Source of the DNA: Burkholderiaceae bacterium
GTDB lineage: Bacteria; Pseudomonadota; Gammaproteobacteria; Burkholderiales; Burkholderiaceae_D
Direction of reading: 5' to 3'
DNA length: 64,000 nucleotides
NCBI GenBank assembly: GCA_030158675.1
Contig: JAOASL010000041.1
Span: 50,459-114,458, forward strand
A program made the position numbers and the translations under genes. Below the pieces are notes generated by a model that saw nothing but the letters and a program-made list of their open reading frames with translations, had not been told where the DNA came from and searched no databases. Shown here piece by piece: positions 16,560-24,958 of the stretch; the stretch's first letter is position 1; the number at the start of each line of letters is the position of its first letter.

Positions 16560-19500
16560 GTGACAAGCCCAAACATAGCGAGTGGCCTTGTGAACTCTTC
16601 TTCCGTCCAACGCATCGTCAAAAGCCGGCGCGACTACAACACCTGGGTCGCCAACGAGACGCTGGAAGACTATGCGCTGCGCTACACACCCAGAAGCTTC
16701 CGCAAATGGTCGGAGTTCAGGATAGCCAATACCGCGCTCGGCGCAGTGTCCTTCCTCGCGCTGGAGGCGATCGGCGCGGCGATCACGCTCTCCTATGGAT
16801 TTACCAACGCGCTGTGGGCGATCCTGCTAGTGTCCGCGCTGATCTTCCTGACGGGACTGCCGATCAGCTACTACACGGCGAAGTACGGCGTCGACATGGA
16901 CCTGCTGACGCGCGGTGCCGGCTTCGGCTATATCGGCTCGACGATCACCTCGCTGATATATGCGAGCTTCACCTTCATTTTTTTCGCCCTCGAAGCATCG
17001 ATCATGGCGCAGGCCGTGCAGATGGCTTTCGGCATACCGCTGGCCTGGGGTTACGTACTGTGCTCACTGGTCGTGATACCACTGGTGATCCATGGCGTGA
17101 CCGTGATCGGCAAAGTACAAGCCTGGACGCAGCCGGTCTGGCTGCTGCTGATGGTGCTGCCGTTCGCCGCCGTGCTCTGGCAGGAACCGGAGGCGCCGGC
17201 GCGACTGATGCATTACACCGCCGGCGTGCCGGGGGGCGGGCACTTCGACTGGCTACTGTTCGGCTCGGCAGCGACGGTCGTGTTCTCGCTGATTGCGCAG
17301 ATCGGCGAGCAAGTCGATTACCTTCGCTTTCTCCCCGACGAAGGAAAGCATAACCGTGGCCGCTGGTGGAGTGCGCTGTTGCTCGCCGGGCCCGGCTGGA
17401 TCCTGATGGGCGCGGCAAAAATGCTGGGCGGCGCGCTGCTGGCGTTCCTGGTAATCGATCACGGTATTGATATGTCACACGCAGTCGAGCCGACGCAGAT
17501 GTATCTGGTGGCCTACGGCTATGTATTTTCCGACCCGCGCTGGGTGGCGGGTGCGGTGGCACTGTTCGTGATCATCTCGCAGGTGAAGATCAACATCACG
17601 AACGCCTATGCGGGCTCGCTCGCCTGGTCGAATTTTTTTGCGCGGCTTACGCATAGCCATCCGGGGCGGGTGGTCTGGGTGGTTTTCAATGTCGTGATCG
17701 CGATCCTGCTGATGGAAATCGGCGTCTTCGCCGCGCTCAAGGAAGTGCTGACGCTGTACTCGATGGTGGCGATCTCATGGATCGGCGCGGTGCTCGCCGA
17801 CCTGCTGATCAACAAGCCGCTGGGCCTGTCGCCGAAGCACATTGAATTCAAGCGGGCGCACTTGTACGACATCAACCCGGTGGGTGTGGGCGCGATGCTG
17901 ATCGCCACCCTGCTGTCCCTGCTGGCGCTGTCGGGCGTGGGCGGTGAAATAGCCGCGGCGCTGGCACCGTTCATCGCGCTGCTGTCGGCACTGATCGCCG
18001 CCCCCCTGATCGCGCTGGCGACGGGCAGCCGCTACTATCTGGCACGCATGCCGACCGAGGCGGCGGCACAGGGCAGCCAGCAATGCGTGATCTGCGAAAA
18101 CCATTTTGAGCCGGCCGATGTCACGCATTGTCCTGCCTACGACGGCACGATCTGCTCATTGTGCTGCTCGCTGGATGCGCGTTGCGGCGACCGCTGCAAG
18201 CCTGAGGCGACATGGCCGACGCAGCTCAAGCAGCTTGGCATGGTCTTGTTGCCGGCATGGCTGATGCGGCGCCTGAATACGGAAGTTGGCAAGTATCTGC
18301 TGATGCTGATGCTGTTCAGTTCCGTGATGGGCGCGGTGCTGGCAGCAATCTATTTCCTCGAACTGCCCACGGTGATTCAGCAACCGCTGTATACCGACAT
18401 CGAACTGCGCGACCTGTTCATCAAATTGTTTGCCGCGCTGTTCCTGATGACCGGCATCGGCACCTGGTGGCTGGTACTGACCGCGACCAGCCGCCGCAGC
18501 GCGCAGCAAGAGTCCGAGCGACAGACGCGCCTGCTGCAAGCCGAAATCGATGCGCACAGCAAAACCGACGCCGAACTACAGCGCGCGAAAGATCGCGCAG
18601 AGGCGTCAAATCTGGCGAAGAGCCGTTTCGTTACCGGCATGAGCCACGAACTGCGCACGCCGCTGAACAGCATTCTCGGCTACGCGCAGATCCTGCAGAC
18701 GGATCCGAGCATCCCTTCGCACCGGCAAAATGCGATCAGTGTGATCCGGCGCAGTGGCGAACATTTGCTGTCACTGATTGACGGCATGCTCGACATCGCG
18801 CGCATTGAAGCGGGCAAGATGCGGCTGGAATCCGGCCCGCTGCCGCTGCGCGAATTTCTGGACCAGATCGTACAGATGGTCGCGCCGCAAGCCGCGCAAA
18901 AAGGACTGGGATTTCATTTCGTCGAAGCCGGACGTATACCGCAGGCCGTCCATGCCGATGAGAAGCGCCTGCGCCAGATCCTGATCAACCTGCTGGCCAA
19001 TGCGGTGAAATTTACCGACGCCGGCTCGGTCACGCTGCGCGTCACCTATGCGCGCGAAATCGCGGTCTTTGAAGTCGAAGACACCGGCATCGGTATCTCC
19101 GAACAAGATGTCGCCCGCGTGTTCCTGCCGTTCGAACGCAGCGATTCTGCCAACCAGCGCCAGGAAGTCGGCACAGGCCTGGGACTGGCAATCTCGAACA
19201 TGCTCGCGCATATCATGGGCGGCGAGCTGGCTGTCACCAGCACGCTGGGAAAGGGCAGCATCTTCAAACTGCGGCTGTATCTGCGCGAGGTGCGCGATCC
19301 CGTCAAGCGTGATGAAACAACCGCTTTTGCGACCGGCTACAGCGGTGTGCGCAAACGCTTGCTGGTCACGGATGACCAGGCGTCGCAGCGCATCGTGCTG
19401 AAAGAAATGCTGTCGCCGCTGGGTTTTGACATCATCGAAGCCGACAGCGGACCCGCCTGCCTTGTCGCCGTCGAGACGCACCGGCCCGACCTGCTGCTGA

Positions 19501-19976
19501 TGGACATCGCCATGCCCGGCATGGATGGCTGGGAAGTCTGCCGCAAGCTGCGCGAGAGTGGACATGCCGAACTGCCGATTATCATCGTCTCGGCGAACGT
19601 GTTCGACCCGACGGCGCGCCAGACCGACAGCATGTACTGCAATGATTTCATCGCGAAGCCCTTCATGTTGAACGACCTGCTGTCCAAGCTGAAACTACAT
19701 CTGGGCATCGAATGGACCTCGGCACCATCATCCGTGGCGTCCGTAGCGCAGTCGGTACGGCTGATACCACCGCGCCCGGTGCTGGTACGTCTTGCGGAGC
19801 TGGGCGCGATAGGTTTCGTGAAAGGCATTCATGCCGAACTCGATGGAATAGAAAAGAAAAATCCGATGTATGCGCCGTTCTGTACCGAACTGCGCTCACT
19901 GGTAGAGCGCTTCCGCCTGCCGGAATACACAAATCGTTTGAAGGAGTGGATGTATGACGACGTGGACCACGTTTGA
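16560..19976 (+). CDS. NCS1-permease-fused hybrid sensor histidine kinase
   Basis: 1138 residues, one continuous frame. Domains: NCS1 (cytosine/purine/hydantoin) permease-like region, about residues 30-490, with some twelve TM helices; a Cys-rich module at 508-546 with eight cysteines (CVIC, HC, CSLCC, RCGDRC) that could bind zinc; two more TM segments (about 560-645); coiled coil; HisKA with phospho-accepting His696 (SHELRTPLNSILGY); HATPase with NLLANAVKF, DTGIG and GTGLGLAI; receiver domain with Asp982 (LLMDIAMPGMDGW); and a C-terminal helical tail of about 80 residues. Analogous in plan to CbrA, where an SSS-type transporter is fused to a kinase. It is inferred to sense an amide, urea or related compound, since it lies between the amide importer and amiE. 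GTG start at 16560; a second GTG at 16590 is possible. Confidence 0.9.
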   Translation: MTSPNIASGLVNSSSVQRIVKSRRDYNTWVANETLEDYALRYTPRSFRKWSEFRIANTALGAVSFLALEAIGAAITLSYGFTNALWAILLVSALIFLTGLPISYYTAKYGVDMDLLTRGAGFGYIGSTITSLIYASFTFIFFALEASIMAQAVQMAFGIPLAWGYVLCSLVVIPLVIHGVTVIGKVQAWTQPVWLLLMVLPFAAVLWQEPEAPARLMHYTAGVPGGGHFDWLLFGSAATVVFSLIAQIGEQVDYLRFLPDEGKHNRGRWWSALLLAGPGWILMGAAKMLGGALLAFLVIDHGIDMSHAVEPTQMYLVAYGYVFSDPRWVAGAVALFVIISQVKINITNAYAGSLAWSNFFARLTHSHPGRVVWVVFNVVIAILLMEIGVFAALKEVLTLYSMVAISWIGAVLADLLINKPLGLSPKHIEFKRAHLYDINPVGVGAMLIATLLSLLALSGVGGEIAAALAPFIALLSALIAAPLIALATGSRYYLARMPTEAAAQGSQQCVICENHFEPADVTHCPAYDGTICSLCCSLDARCGDRCKPEATWPTQLKQLGMVLLPAWLMRRLNTEVGKYLLMLMLFSSVMGAVLAAIYFLELPTVIQQPLYTDIELRDLFIKLFAALFLMTGIGTWWLVLTATSRRSAQQESERQTRLLQAEIDAHSKTDAELQRAKDRAEASNLAKSRFVTGMSHELRTPLNSILGYAQILQTDPSIPSHRQNAISVIRRSGEHLLSLIDGMLDIARIEAGKMRLESGPLPLREFLDQIVQMVAPQAAQKGLGFHFVEAGRIPQAVHADEKRLRQILINLLANAVKFTDAGSVTLRVTYAREIAVFEVEDTGIGISEQDVARVFLPFERSDSANQRQEVGTGLGLAISNMLAHIMGGELAVTSTLGKGSIFKLRLYLREVRDPVKRDETTAFATGYSGVRKRLLVTDDQASQRIVLKEMLSPLGFDIIEADSGPACLVAVETHRPDLLLMDIAMPGMDGWEVCRKLRESGHAELPIIIVSANVFDPTARQTDSMYCNDFIAKPFMLNDLLSKLKLHLGIEWTSAPSSVASVAQSVRLIPPRPVLVRLAELGAIGFVKGIHAELDGIEKKNPMYAPFCTELRSLVERFRLPEYTNRLKEWMYDDVDHV

Positions 19977-20871
19977 CGGCGACGTTGCGCTGATCGTCGA
20001 TGACGTGCCCGAGAACCTCGCACTACTGTCGGACGCGCTGTCCGAGGCGGGCTATACCGTGCTGGTTGCGACCGACGGCCTGTCGGCACTTGAACGACTG
20101 AAGATGGTCGTGCCCGACATCATCCTGCTTGATGCAGTGATGCCGGGCATCGATGGTTTCGAGACCTGCCGCCGCATCAAGCAGATGGACGAGGTGCGGC
20201 ATGTGCCGGTGATGTTCATGACCGGACTGACAGAAACCGAGCATGTGGTCAAAGGCTTCGAGGCGGGCGGGCTGGATTATGTGACCAAGCCGATCGAACC
20301 TGCCGAAGTACTCGCACGTGTGGCCACACACATTCGCAACGCGCAGATTATGTCGCAAGCGCGCCATGCAATTGACGCTGTCTCTCATGCGGCCATCTCG
20401 CTCAAACCCGATGGCGGCCCACTGTGGCAGACGCGTCAGGCGGCGGAATGGATGGAAAAATATTTTCCTGGAGCTCAGGCGACATCGCAAAAGCTGCCTC
20501 CCGTGGTCGCAGACTGGCTCGCGCAGGCTGTATCTGCTGTCGCCCCGTCGGCGCTGGTGATCCACGAAGGCAGAGGCAGCCTGCACCTGACGCTGTCTCG
20601 GCGCCAACGTGAGCTGCTGCTGCTATTGGAAGAAAAAAATGAACTGCCGCCACCTACGCTGGCCCAGTATCAGCTCACGCCACGCGAGATGGAAGTGCTC
20701 ACCTGGGTCGCAAAAGGCAAAACCAATCGCGACATTGCGGAAATACTTGGCATGAGCCCGCGCACCGTGAACAAGCATTTGGAACATATTTTTGTGAAAC
20801 TGGGAGTCGAGACTCGCGCCTCGGCCGCGGCGCTGGTCGCAGGAAGCTCAGCTCGCCTGCCGACTGAATGA
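19954..20871 (+). CDS. LuxR/NarL-type response regulator, partner of the permease-kinase
   Basis: 305 residues, overlapping the kinase gene by 23 bases, so the two are translationally linked. Receiver domain at about 10-125 with acidic VDD pocket, phospho-acceptor Asp60 (LLDAVMPGIDGFE), Thr and Lys (TKP) switch residues; a middle region of about 100 residues without recognised fold; C-terminal LuxR helix-turn-helix at about 241-300 (LTPREMEVL, NRDIAEILGMS, RTVNKHLEHIF). It is the natural candidate to bind the TACG-N8-CGTA sites in this island. It is not an ANTAR protein like AmiR of Pseudomonas, whose amiE operon is controlled by antitermination. Confidence 0.93.
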   Translation: MTTWTTFDGDVALIVDDVPENLALLSDALSEAGYTVLVATDGLSALERLKMVVPDIILLDAVMPGIDGFETCRRIKQMDEVRHVPVMFMTGLTETEHVVKGFEAGGLDYVTKPIEPAEVLARVATHIRNAQIMSQARHAIDAVSHAAISLKPDGGPLWQTRQAAEWMEKYFPGAQATSQKLPPVVADWLAQAVSAVAPSALVIHEGRGSLHLTLSRRQRELLLLLEEKNELPPPTLAQYQLTPREMEVLTWVAKGKTNRDIAEILGMSPRTVNKHLEHIFVKLGVETRASAAALVAGSSARLPTE

Positions 20872-20954
20872 GTTTCAGCGGCAGGGCAGGCAGGTCTTGG
20901 CGTGGAGACTCCATTGGATGATGTGCTCACCCTTCATTGAGTTTTCAGAGCCGA

Positions 20955-20970
20955 TACGTTGAATGACTTA
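20955..20970 (+). promoter_or_regulatory. Putative amide-regulon operator, amiE site
   Basis: TACGTTGAATGACTTA, 12 of 16 positions like the kinase-gene site and with one half-site changed (CTTA for CGTA). It abuts the -35 hexamer of the amiE promoter. Confidence 0.55.
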
Positions 20971-21000
20971 TTCCGTAAATTCCGTGCCAAGAATTACTCT
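20971..21000 (+). promoter_or_regulatory. Putative amiE promoter
   Basis: TTCCGT (20971-20976), 18-base spacer, TACTCT (20995-21000). The poor -35 fits dependence on an activator. Predicted transcription start is near 21007, giving a leader of about 120 bases that contains a terminator. Confidence 0.5.
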
Positions 21001-21022
21001 TGATATGTCAATGAATTAAGCA

Positions 21023-21089
21023 CCCCCTGCGAGCAAAGCCTCTCAGTCCGCACATCCGCCGCTGAGTGCTTTGGGGGATTTTTATTTTT
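21023..21089 (+). terminator. Leader terminator/attenuator in front of amiE
   Basis: Imperfect hairpin: CCCC (21024-21027), CAAAGC (21034-21039) and CTCAG (21042-21046) pair with CTGAG (21062-21066), GCTTTG (21068-21073) and GGGG, followed by ATTTTTATTTTT. Only 36 bases separate it from the amiE ATG, leaving little room for another promoter, so amiE transcription should have to read through it. Confidence 0.7.
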
Positions 21090-21125
21090 GTCGTTCATAT
21101 CTTTAGTTTTTTGCCGGAGAATCGC

Positions 21126-22166
21126 ATGTACCACGGAGATATATCGAGCAGTAAAGACACCGTCGGTGTCGCGGTCGTCAACTACAAGATGCCGCGTCTG
21201 CACACCAAGGCCGAGGTGCTCGACAACGCACGCAAGATTGCGGAGATGGTCAAAGGGATGAAGATCGGCCTGCCTGGCATGGATCTGGTGATCTTCCCCG
21301 AATATTCGACACACGGCATCATGTATGACGCCAAAGAGATGTACGACACGGCCGCCGCCGTTCCCGGCGAAGAGACCGCCATCTTCGCCGAGGCCTGCCG
21401 CTCCGCGAAAGTGTGGGGGGTGTTCTCGCTGACCGGCGAGCGCCATGAAGAGCATCCGAACAAGGCGCCGTACAACACGCTGATCCTGATGAATGACCAA
21501 GGTGAGATCGTGCAGAAATATCGCAAGATCATGCCGTGGGTACCGATCGAGGGCTGGTATCCGGGCAACTGCACGTATGTATCCGACGGTCCGAAAGGAC
21601 TGAAAATCAGCCTGATCATCTGCGACGACGGCAACTATCCCGAAATCTGGCGCGACTGCGCGATGAAGGGTGCCGAGCTGATCGTGCGCTGTCAGGGCTA
21701 TATGTATCCGGCGAAGGACCAGCAAGTGCTGATGGCCAAGGCGATGGCCTGGGCCAACAACAGCTATGTGGCGGTAGCCAACGCGGCCGGCTTCGACGGC
21801 GTGTATTCATACTTCGGCCACTCGGCCATCATCGGCTTCGACGGCCGCACGATGGGCGAATGCGGCGAAGAAGAAATGGGCATTCAGTATGCGCAGCTGT
21901 CGACCTCGCTGATTCGCGATGCGCGCAAAAACATGCAGTCGGAGAACCACCTGTTCAAGCTGCTGCACCGCGGTTACACCGGAAAAATCAATTCGGGTGA
22001 AGACGACAAGGGCGTCGCTGCCTGCCCGTATGACTTCTATACGAAGTGGGTGAATGACCCGGAAGGTACGCGCGAGATGGTCGAAAAAATTACGCGGCCG
22101 ACCGTCGGCACCGAGGAGTGCCCGATCCCGGGAATTCCGAATGCGGCAGACAAGGTGCACAAGTAG
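21126..22166 (+). CDS. amiE: Aliphatic amidase AmiE (acetamidase)
   Basis: 346 residues, exactly the length of Pseudomonas aeruginosa AmiE, and similar over the whole length from [21 protein letters not shown] onward. Nitrilase-superfamily enzyme that hydrolyses short aliphatic amides to carboxylate and ammonia in the cytosol; a hexamer in known relatives. The catalytic triad falls at the canonical numbers: Glu59 (PEYS), Lys134 (KYRKIMPW) and Cys166 (ICDDGNYPE). Start at 21126 is set by homology and by GGAG 8 bases upstream. amiC, amiR and amiS of the Pseudomonas operon are absent; here a MoxR/VWA gene pair follows. Confidence 0.97.
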   Translation: MYHGDISSSKDTVGVAVVNYKMPRLHTKAEVLDNARKIAEMVKGMKIGLPGMDLVIFPEYSTHGIMYDAKEMYDTAAAVPGEETAIFAEACRSAKVWGVFSLTGERHEEHPNKAPYNTLILMNDQGEIVQKYRKIMPWVPIEGWYPGNCTYVSDGPKGLKISLIICDDGNYPEIWRDCAMKGAELIVRCQGYMYPAKDQQVLMAKAMAWANNSYVAVANAAGFDGVYSYFGHSAIIGFDGRTMGECGEEEMGIQYAQLSTSLIRDARKNMQSENHLFKLLHRGYTGKINSGEDDKGVAACPYDFYTKWVNDPEGTREMVEKITRPTVGTEECPIPGIPNAADKVHK

Positions 22167-22237
22167 GTTCGGCGCAATTTCGCGCCCGATGCCGGCTTGC
22201 GTTCCAGGCCAGCATCACACTTCAGGTGAAGTACTCG

Positions 22238-22296
22238 CGCCGGCCCGGTGCAGGCAAGGCAGAGCAAAGTGCCTGCGCCGGGCCGGCGTATTTTTT
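22238..22296 (+). terminator. Very strong terminator between amiE and the MoxR gene
   Basis: Nineteen-base stem (22238-22256 with 22270-22288; one T-G pair, otherwise perfect), 13-base loop, then TATTTTTT. It ends 10 bases before the next start codon, so the downstream genes can only be expressed by read-through or by a promoter inside or before the hairpin. Confidence 0.85.
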
Positions 22297-22306
22297 GGAT
22301 TGAAAG

Positions 22307-23119
22307 ATGCAAGCAGCCACCGACATGGCGCAGTACCACGTCGCCGACGAGCCTTATTACCTGCCGGTGCGCGACGAGATCGCGCAATTCGAGGCCGCCT
22401 ACTCGGCGCGACTGCCGGTCATGCTGAAAGGGCCGACGGGTTGCGGCAAGACGCGCTTCGTCGAGTACATGGCCTGGCGGCTCGGCCGGCCTCTGGTCAC
22501 AGTCTCCTGCAATGAAGACACGACCGCGTCCGACCTGACCGGGCGCTTTCTGCTTGATGCGAACGGCACCTACTGGCAGGACGGGCCGTTGGCTGTCGCA
22601 GCACGCACCGGCGCGCTCTGCTATCTCGATGAAGTGGTCGAGGCCAGACAGGACACGGTGGTGGCGATTCATCCGCTGACTGATGCACGGCGCAGCCTGC
22701 CGCTGGATCGCCGCAATGAATTGCTGCGTGCGCATCCGAATTTCCAGCTGGTGATCTCTTACAACCCCGGTTATCAGCGCCTGCTGAAAGACCTGAAACA
22801 ATCGACCAAGCAGCGTTTCGTCGCGATCGATTTTCACTATCCGGCGGCTGATGTCGAGTCCGATATCGTGATGCACGAAGGTACCGTACGCCGCGAGACT
22901 GCCGACCAACTGGTCAGTATCGGCGGCAAAATGCGCAACCTGAAAGGCCATGGTCTGGACGAAGGGGCATCGACGCGCATGCTGGTCTATGCGGCAACGC
23001 TGATCGCGAAGGGCATCGCGCCGCTGGCCGCGTGCAACATGGCACTAGTGCAGCCGATCAGTGACGATCCGGACATGCTGGAAGCGCTGGACAATGTCGT
23101 GAAGACCTTCTTCGGTTAG
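22307..23119 (+). CDS. MoxR/CbbQ/NorQ-type AAA+ ATPase
   Basis: 270 residues. Walker [11 protein letters not shown] (about residues 42-51), Walker B-type CYLDEVVEA, sensor text [12 protein letters not shown], and the C-terminal CbbQ-like region. CbbQ/NorQ ATPases act with a von Willebrand-A partner (CbbO/NorD) as chaperones that activate a metalloenzyme or membrane complex. AmiB of Pseudomonas, also encoded after amiE, is likewise an AAA-type ATPase, which suggests a conserved link to amidase. Weak ribosome site (GAAAG touching the ATG); the next in-frame ATG is at 22325. Confidence 0.92.
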   Translation: MQAATDMAQYHVADEPYYLPVRDEIAQFEAAYSARLPVMLKGPTGCGKTRFVEYMAWRLGRPLVTVSCNEDTTASDLTGRFLLDANGTYWQDGPLAVAARTGALCYLDEVVEARQDTVVAIHPLTDARRSLPLDRRNELLRAHPNFQLVISYNPGYQRLLKDLKQSTKQRFVAIDFHYPAADVESDIVMHEGTVRRETADQLVSIGGKMRNLKGHGLDEGASTRMLVYAATLIAKGIAPLAACNMALVQPISDDPDMLEALDNVVKTFFG

Positions 23120-23125
23120 CGCATC

Positions 23126-24841
23126 ATGCGGGCGAGCGCAGCCACCAGCGGCGATTACGGTCTTGAGGCGGCCAGTGCGAGCCTGCGCCATTATCTGCGT
23201 GCGCTATGGCGCCGTGATTTCCAATTGCAGCCCTGCGCGCAGCCAGCGACACAGCTGCGTCCTTATCTGTCTGAGATCGGCATTCATCTGCCGCCGCACT
23301 ATACGTCGCATCGTGGCGAATTGTTGCGCGACCTGTACCGCGCGGCGGCTGCGCATGCGGCCGCGCACGATGCGTTCTCGCGGGCCCGCTTCGAACGCCG
23401 CAAACTCAAGCCGGTGCAGCTGGCGATCGTCTCGCTGCTCGAGGATGCGCGCGTCGAGCAACTGGCGATCGATGCGATGCCAGGCCTGCGCCGCCTGTGG
23501 CTGCAGTTCTTTGATCCGCGTGGTCGTGACAGCGTCAGCGTCGAAGCGCTGCTGCTGCGGCTGGCCCATGTGCTGTTGGACCCAACCCGCGTCGACGAGA
23601 ATCCGTGGGTGGCCAAAGGAAAGCGCCTGTATCTGGCGGCGCAGGCGAATGGCAGCGATGCACAGTTGCTACGCGAACTCGGCATCCTGCTCGGAAACGA
23701 CATCGGACAAATGCGCGCGCAGTTCAATGCCAAATCGTATCTGGTCGAGCCGTTATACCGCGACGACAATCTGTTCCTGTGGGATAGCGCGTCGCTGCCG
23801 GAAGAGACGCGAATGGAAGACAGCGGCTTTAACGCAAGCGATACGGCCGCGCAGTCCAATCCGCGTTTGGATGACGATGCGAACGAGACAGCGCACTTCA
23901 TGCCGCGCGAAGTCGCATACGCAGTGAATGACGAAGGAGCCGGCAGCAACGAGGAGCGGCCACGCTATCCGGAATGGGATGAGCGCATCGGTCGCTACCG
24001 GCCGAACTGGTGCAGCATCATCGAGCAACGTCCACAGCCGGTGGAGGCACGCGCGCTGCGCGATGGCCTGGCGCGTCATGCGGCACTGTCGGCACGACTG
24101 GCACAATTGCTGCAGGCACGCAAGCGGGGACAGGCGCAGCAGCTGCGCCGGCAGCCGGATGGTGATGAATTCGAGATTGATGCACTGGTGCGTGCGCACA
24201 CAGCCCTGCGCAGCGGGCAAGCACCGGAGGCCAATCTGTACCGTCGCACGCGCCGGCAAAAACCGGACCTGTCGGTGCTGCTGCTGCTGGATCTGTCGCA
24301 CTCGACACTCATGGCAAGCGGCGACGCCACATTGCTGGCGCTGATCCGTGAAGCCAGCGTATTGCTGGGCGACGCGATTGCACAGGGCGGCGACCGCATC
24401 GCCATCCATGGCTTCAACTCGAATGGCCGGCACGAAGTAAATTATCTGCACTTCAAAGAATTCAACGAGCCGCTCGATGATGCGGTGCTCGGGCGGCTTG
24501 CTGCGGCCGATGGCGCGTTATCGACGCGCATGGGCGCAGCGATCCGCCACGCAAGCCGGCAGATGAGGTGCTGCCATACGGCGCAACGGCTGGTGCTACT
24601 GCTCACCGACGGCGAGCCACATGATATCGATGTCTACCAGACGGGACAGTTGGCCAGCGATGCCGCTCGCGCCGTTGCGCGTTCGGCCGCCGAGGGCACG
24701 CCGGTGTTCTGCGTGTCGGTCGATCCAATGTCGGACGGCTATCTGCGCAAGATCTTTGGCCAGCACAACTACCTGGTGATCGACAGCGTCGAACAACTGC
24801 CGCAGCGCTTGCCGCAACTTTACCTGCGACTGGCAGGTTGA
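23126..24841 (+). CDS. VWA-domain protein, CbbO/NorD-like
   Basis: 571 residues, starting 6 bases after the MoxR stop. The N-terminal two thirds are helical and Arg/Gln-rich; an acidic Asp/Asn-rich linker lies at about 235-290; the C-terminal VWA domain (about 380-570) has a complete MIDAS: DLSHS (about 390), a downstream conserved Thr (ALSTRMG) and LLTDGEPHD. Together with the ATPase it forms a typical chaperone pair; the client is unknown, with AmiE, the NCS1 kinase or the orphan oxidase being candidates from position only. Confidence 0.9.
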   Translation: MRASAATSGDYGLEAASASLRHYLRALWRRDFQLQPCAQPATQLRPYLSEIGIHLPPHYTSHRGELLRDLYRAAAAHAAAHDAFSRARFERRKLKPVQLAIVSLLEDARVEQLAIDAMPGLRRLWLQFFDPRGRDSVSVEALLLRLAHVLLDPTRVDENPWVAKGKRLYLAAQANGSDAQLLRELGILLGNDIGQMRAQFNAKSYLVEPLYRDDNLFLWDSASLPEETRMEDSGFNASDTAAQSNPRLDDDANETAHFMPREVAYAVNDEGAGSNEERPRYPEWDERIGRYRPNWCSIIEQRPQPVEARALRDGLARHAALSARLAQLLQARKRGQAQQLRRQPDGDEFEIDALVRAHTALRSGQAPEANLYRRTRRQKPDLSVLLLLDLSHSTLMASGDATLLALIREASVLLGDAIAQGGDRIAIHGFNSNGRHEVNYLHFKEFNEPLDDAVLGRLAAADGALSTRMGAAIRHASRQMRCCHTAQRLVLLLTDGEPHDIDVYQTGQLASDAARAVARSAAEGTPVFCVSVDPMSDGYLRKIFGQHNYLVIDSVEQLPQRLPQLYLRLAG

Positions 24842-24958
24842 CGAGCATCGCGGCAACATGATGTGTAGTACGGCGGTGCACAAACCTGCGCTGCGTGTTT
24901 TGCCAGCTGCTTTACTTGCTCAAGTTGCGCGGCTAATTGGGTTCTTTAATTTAATTCG

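Noticed and set aside
21066..21125. 20-codon N-terminal extension of AmiE
   Set aside because: It would be encoded within the terminator hairpin's T-run; AmiE proteins begin at the ATG at 21126, which has a ribosome site and gives the canonical 346 residues.
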